A stretch of DNA of 64,000 nucleotides from PFJX01 sp040751755 (GTDB taxonomy: Bacteria; Pseudomonadota; Gammaproteobacteria; Burkholderiales; Thiobacillaceae). The translations under genes were made by a program, and so were the position numbers. Below the pieces are notes generated by a model, which saw nothing but the letters and a program-made list of their open reading frames with translations, did no database searches and was not told where the DNA came from. Of the stretch, positions 62,279 to 64,000 are shown in pieces. Location: NCBI GenBank assembly GCA_040751755.1, contig JBFMHC010000009.1:1-64000 (forward strand), read 5' to 3'. How positions within the stretch are numbered: position 1 is the stretch's first letter; every line of letters starts with the position of its first letter.

Positions 62279-62372
62279 TGATCGGCCGCCACCCTCTCCC
62301 CTGCCCCTCTCCCCTCGAGGGAGAGGGGTGCAAGTTCCCTGCCCCCTGGAGGGGGAGGGTTAGGGACCAGCC
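62279..62372. repeat. Family A double palindrome repeat upstream of the TSUP gene
   Basis: Two G-run palindromes, one around CTCCCCTCGAGGGAGAG (about 62306-62328) and one around CCCCCTGGAGGGGG, in the same order as the pair inside ygiQ, flanked by CCCTCTCCCC and GGGTTAGGGA. The rest of the 232-base spacer to 62480 has no gene. Confidence 0.65.
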
Positions 62373-62480
62373 CGAAGGACGCAGGACGCAACTTTGTTGC
62401 GGTCCCGAGCATCGCGAGGGATGGGCCACAGGCCCACAGAGGGGGGGCCGGGCGGAGCCCGGCAAGCGATTTTGACAAGC

Positions 62481-62819
62481 TCACAGACCCAATCCACTCA
62501 TTGGACCGGCCCGGTCACCCCCCACGCGCACCGGATAGGTGATGTACAACAGTTGCAGGCCGGCCGCGCCGACGCTCGCGATGAGCGTCTCGATCGTCTC
62601 GCGCGGGGCGAAGAACTCGACCGCCTCGGGCAGCTTGCCGGCCAGTTCGAAGAAGTGTTCCTCGCGCAAGCCGTGGCGACCGAAGCCGGCGGACGCGCGG
62701 AAGGCGGTGCCGCCGGGGATGCCCGCCGCCTTGGCCTGGGCGAACAGCCAGTCGCCGATGGCCTGGTGCTCGAAGCGCATCCCCTCCTCGACGTAGAAAC
62801 GCACACACAACATGTCCAT
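62481..62819 (-). CDS. DUF190 family protein, fluoride-channel partner
   Basis: 112 residues. CVRFYVEEGMRFEHQAIGDW and the PEAVEFFAPRETIETLIA region match DUF190, a small PII-like family found beside crcB. It is two bases downstream of crcB on the same strand. It probably modulates fluoride export; the mechanism is unknown. The C-terminus ends inside the repeat-rich spacer (last residues GPMSGLGL). Confidence 0.85.
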   Translation of the reverse strand: MDMLCVRFYVEEGMRFEHQAIGDWLFAQAKAAGIPGGTAFRASAGFGRHGLREEHFFELAGKLPEAVEFFAPRETIETLIASVGAAGLQLLYITYPVRVGGDRAGPMSGLGL

Positions 62820-62821
62820 GG

Positions 62822-63199
62822 TCAGCCCCTTGCGATGGCGTAGGTCCACACCCCCAGCGCGGTCATCGCCAGCGAGCCGAGCAGGTGCAGGCCGGCGGCG
62901 AACAGGGCCCAGCCGAGCTGGCCGCGGCTGATGAGGGTGAAGACCTCGGCGGAGAAGGTGGAGAAGGTGGTGAGGCCGCCGAGGAAGCCCGTGATGGCGA
63001 ACAGGCGCCACTCCGGCGGCAGGCCCGGGTGCTGGGCGAAGAAGGCGATGGCGACGCCGATCAGGTAGCCGCCGGCGAGGTTGGCGGCCAGGGTGCCCAT
63101 GGGGATGGTGGCGAGCAGCGGGTTGAGCCACAGGCCCAGGCCCCAGCGCAGCCAGGCGCCGAGGGCGGCGCCGATGCCGATGGCAACAAATGCAGTCAT
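62822..63199 (-). CDS. crcB: Fluoride channel CrcB/Fluc
   Basis: 125 residues, four membrane helices. GIGAALGAWLRWGLGLW, GTLAANLAGGYLIGVAIAF (the Asn-containing pore helix) and GFLGGLTTFSTFSAEV (Phe box and Na+ site) are diagnostic. It forms a dual-topology dimer that exports fluoride. I see no fluoride riboswitch in the 61 bases upstream, which instead hold a family C repeat. Confidence 0.95.
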   Translation of the reverse strand: MTAFVAIGIGAALGAWLRWGLGLWLNPLLATIPMGTLAANLAGGYLIGVAIAFFAQHPGLPPEWRLFAITGFLGGLTTFSTFSAEVFTLISRGQLGWALFAAGLHLLGSLAMTALGVWTYAIARG

Positions 63200-63258
63200 C
63201 GGTGCGCAGTCGGCAGTACACAGCCACTGCTGACTGACGACTGCCCGCTGGACACTGG
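63200..63258. repeat. Family C repeat between the phosphorylase gene and crcB
   Basis: CAGTCGGCAGT and ACTGCTGACTG arms form a near-perfect hairpin around ACACAGCC (about 63208-63238), followed by ACGACTGCCCGCTGGACACT. It resembles the element between rnfA and rnfB. Confidence 0.55.
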
Positions 63259-63260
63259 CC

Positions 63261-64000
63261 TCACAGCCACACCATCAGCCCCGTCTCGAACGGATGGGTG
63301 AGCAGCTCGTGGTAGGGGTAGACGCGCACCCGGTAGATGAGGCGGCCGCACAGCTCAGGCATCAGTTCCAGCTGGAACAGGCTCTCGGCGCCGTCCTGGC
63401 CCGCGGGCTGCAGGGGGAAGGACTGCAGTTCCTTCTCCTGCCCCGCCTTGGTGGCGCGTCCCACCAGGACCTCGACGCGCACGTCCTCGGGGGCGAGGCC
63501 GTTCAGGTGCGCGGCGACGGTGACGTTCATGGTCTCGCCGAAGGTCAGGCGCGCCCGCGGTTCGTCGACACGCCGCAGGGAAACCCCATGCCATGCCTGG
63601 CGCACCTTGGACTTCCAGGCGGCGAGCTGTTCGGAGGCGGCGAAGTTGTTATCCGAGTAGCGCCGCCACTGGCGCGAGGCCGGGGCGTAGAAGCGGTTCA
63701 CGTACTCCATGACCATGCGCGTGGCGTTGAAGCGCGGCAGCAGGGTGGCGATGGAACGCTTGGCCATGTGCACCCACTCGGACGAGAAGCCGAGTTCGTG
63801 GCGCCGGTAATACATGGGGATGACCTGGTCCTGCAGCAGCTCGTAGAGGGTCTGGCTGTCCTCGCGGTTGCGGCGCGCGTCGTCGTAGTACTCCGGCGCG
63901 GGCTTGATCGCCCAGCCGTTCTCGCCGTCGTAGCCTTCCTCCCACCAGCCGTCGGTGACCGAGAGGTTGAGCACGCCGTTCATGGCCGCCTTCATGCCCG
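63261..64000 (-). CDS. Alpha-glucan phosphorylase, GT35 (5' end outside window)
   Basis: The C-terminal 246 residues of a frame that runs off the right edge. MKAAMNGVLNLSVTDGWWEE with DGENGWAI is the phosphate/cofactor-region signature of the TIGR02094-type glycogen phosphorylases; the C-terminal beta-rich region (VEVLVGRATK) is typical of that subgroup. It releases glucose-1-phosphate from glycogen, the substrate of galU at 44 kb. The end lies 61 bases before crcB. Confidence 0.88.
   Translation of the reverse strand, partial: GMKAAMNGVLNLSVTDGWWEEGYDGENGWAIKPAPEYYDDARRNREDSQTLYELLQDQVIPMYYRRHELGFSSEWVHMAKRSIATLLPRFNATRMVMEYVNRFYAPASRQWRRYSDNNFAASEQLAAWKSKVRQAWHGVSLRRVDEPRARLTFGETMNVTVAAHLNGLAPEDVRVEVLVGRATKAGQEKELQSFPLQPAGQDGAESLFQLELMPELCGRLIYRVRVYPYHELLTHPFETGLMVWL

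Noticed and set aside
63200..63260. Fluoride riboswitch upstream of crcB
   Set aside because: The short spacer is occupied by a family C hairpin and shows no pseudoknot-compatible fluoride motif.

Overview
This 64 kb window is high-GC chromosomal DNA of a Gram-negative bacterium, most likely a betaproteobacterium of the Rhodocyclales/Nitrosomonadales type. The placement rests on tRNA-Leu-tig-clpP-clpX-lon-tRNAs-ppiD-fabI synteny, kdsA (LPS), hpnCDE (squalene for hopanoids), a DUF1841 gene, a PEP-CTERM protein and an rnfABCDGE-nth operon. It is inference from gene content. Nearly all of it reads as core housekeeping sequence: no rRNA, integrase, intact transposase or CRISPR array was seen. Because GC is high, very long open frames lie antisense to real genes and were ignored.

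Layout. 1-4.7 kb: radical-SAM protein YgiQ (open at the left edge), a DgcZ-like diguanylate cyclase and a UMF1-type transporter. 4.8-13.3 kb: kup, pyrD, a haem-domain/PAS/GGDEF cyclase, alanine dehydrogenase, a CigR/RcnB-like lipoprotein, a DUF3175 gene, a two-domain PPK2 (pap) and a CDGSH protein. 13.3-20.9 kb: the Rnf ion-pumping complex with nth, a FIST sensor and DUF1841. 20.9-26.9 kb: a SulP transporter fused to a PduO-type adenosyltransferase, an exported protein with repeated Asp-Pro motifs and a probably frameshifted partner, a metallo-beta-lactamase-fold hydrolase, fabI and a cupin. 27-35.2 kb (minus strand): the tig-clpP-clpX-lon proteolysis cluster, ppiD and three tRNAs (Leu, Val, Asp). 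35.2-44.5 kb: an RND pump with its adaptor, hpnC-hpnD-hpnE-SDR, and galU. 44.6-52.1 kb (minus strand): pyrG-kdsA-eno-ftsB-zipA-ligA. 52.2-60 kb: a sulfotransferase, a PP2C/FHA pair divergent from a Ser/Thr kinase and TPR lipoprotein, a zinc-ribbon membrane protein and a CHASE/PAS histidine kinase. 60.4-64 kb: a PEP-CTERM IdeS-like protease, a TSUP permease, DUF190-crcB (fluoride) and the end of an alpha-glucan phosphorylase.

The most unusual signal is the behaviour of small palindromic repeats. At least two families are scattered through the window and have entered coding sequence without breaking it. One (G-run palindromes, family A) adds about 65 in-frame residues to YgiQ. Another (family B, a 65-69 bp core running from GTTTT to GAAAC) adds about 24 in-frame residues to the RND pump. 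A second family B copy sits at the very start of galU, where the first eight codons occur twice, encoding the same residues with mostly different synonymous codons. In both family B copies one arm of the terminal hairpin is an inverted copy of the neighbouring gene sequence. This looks like an undescribed or poorly described insertion behaviour and is the best lead here.
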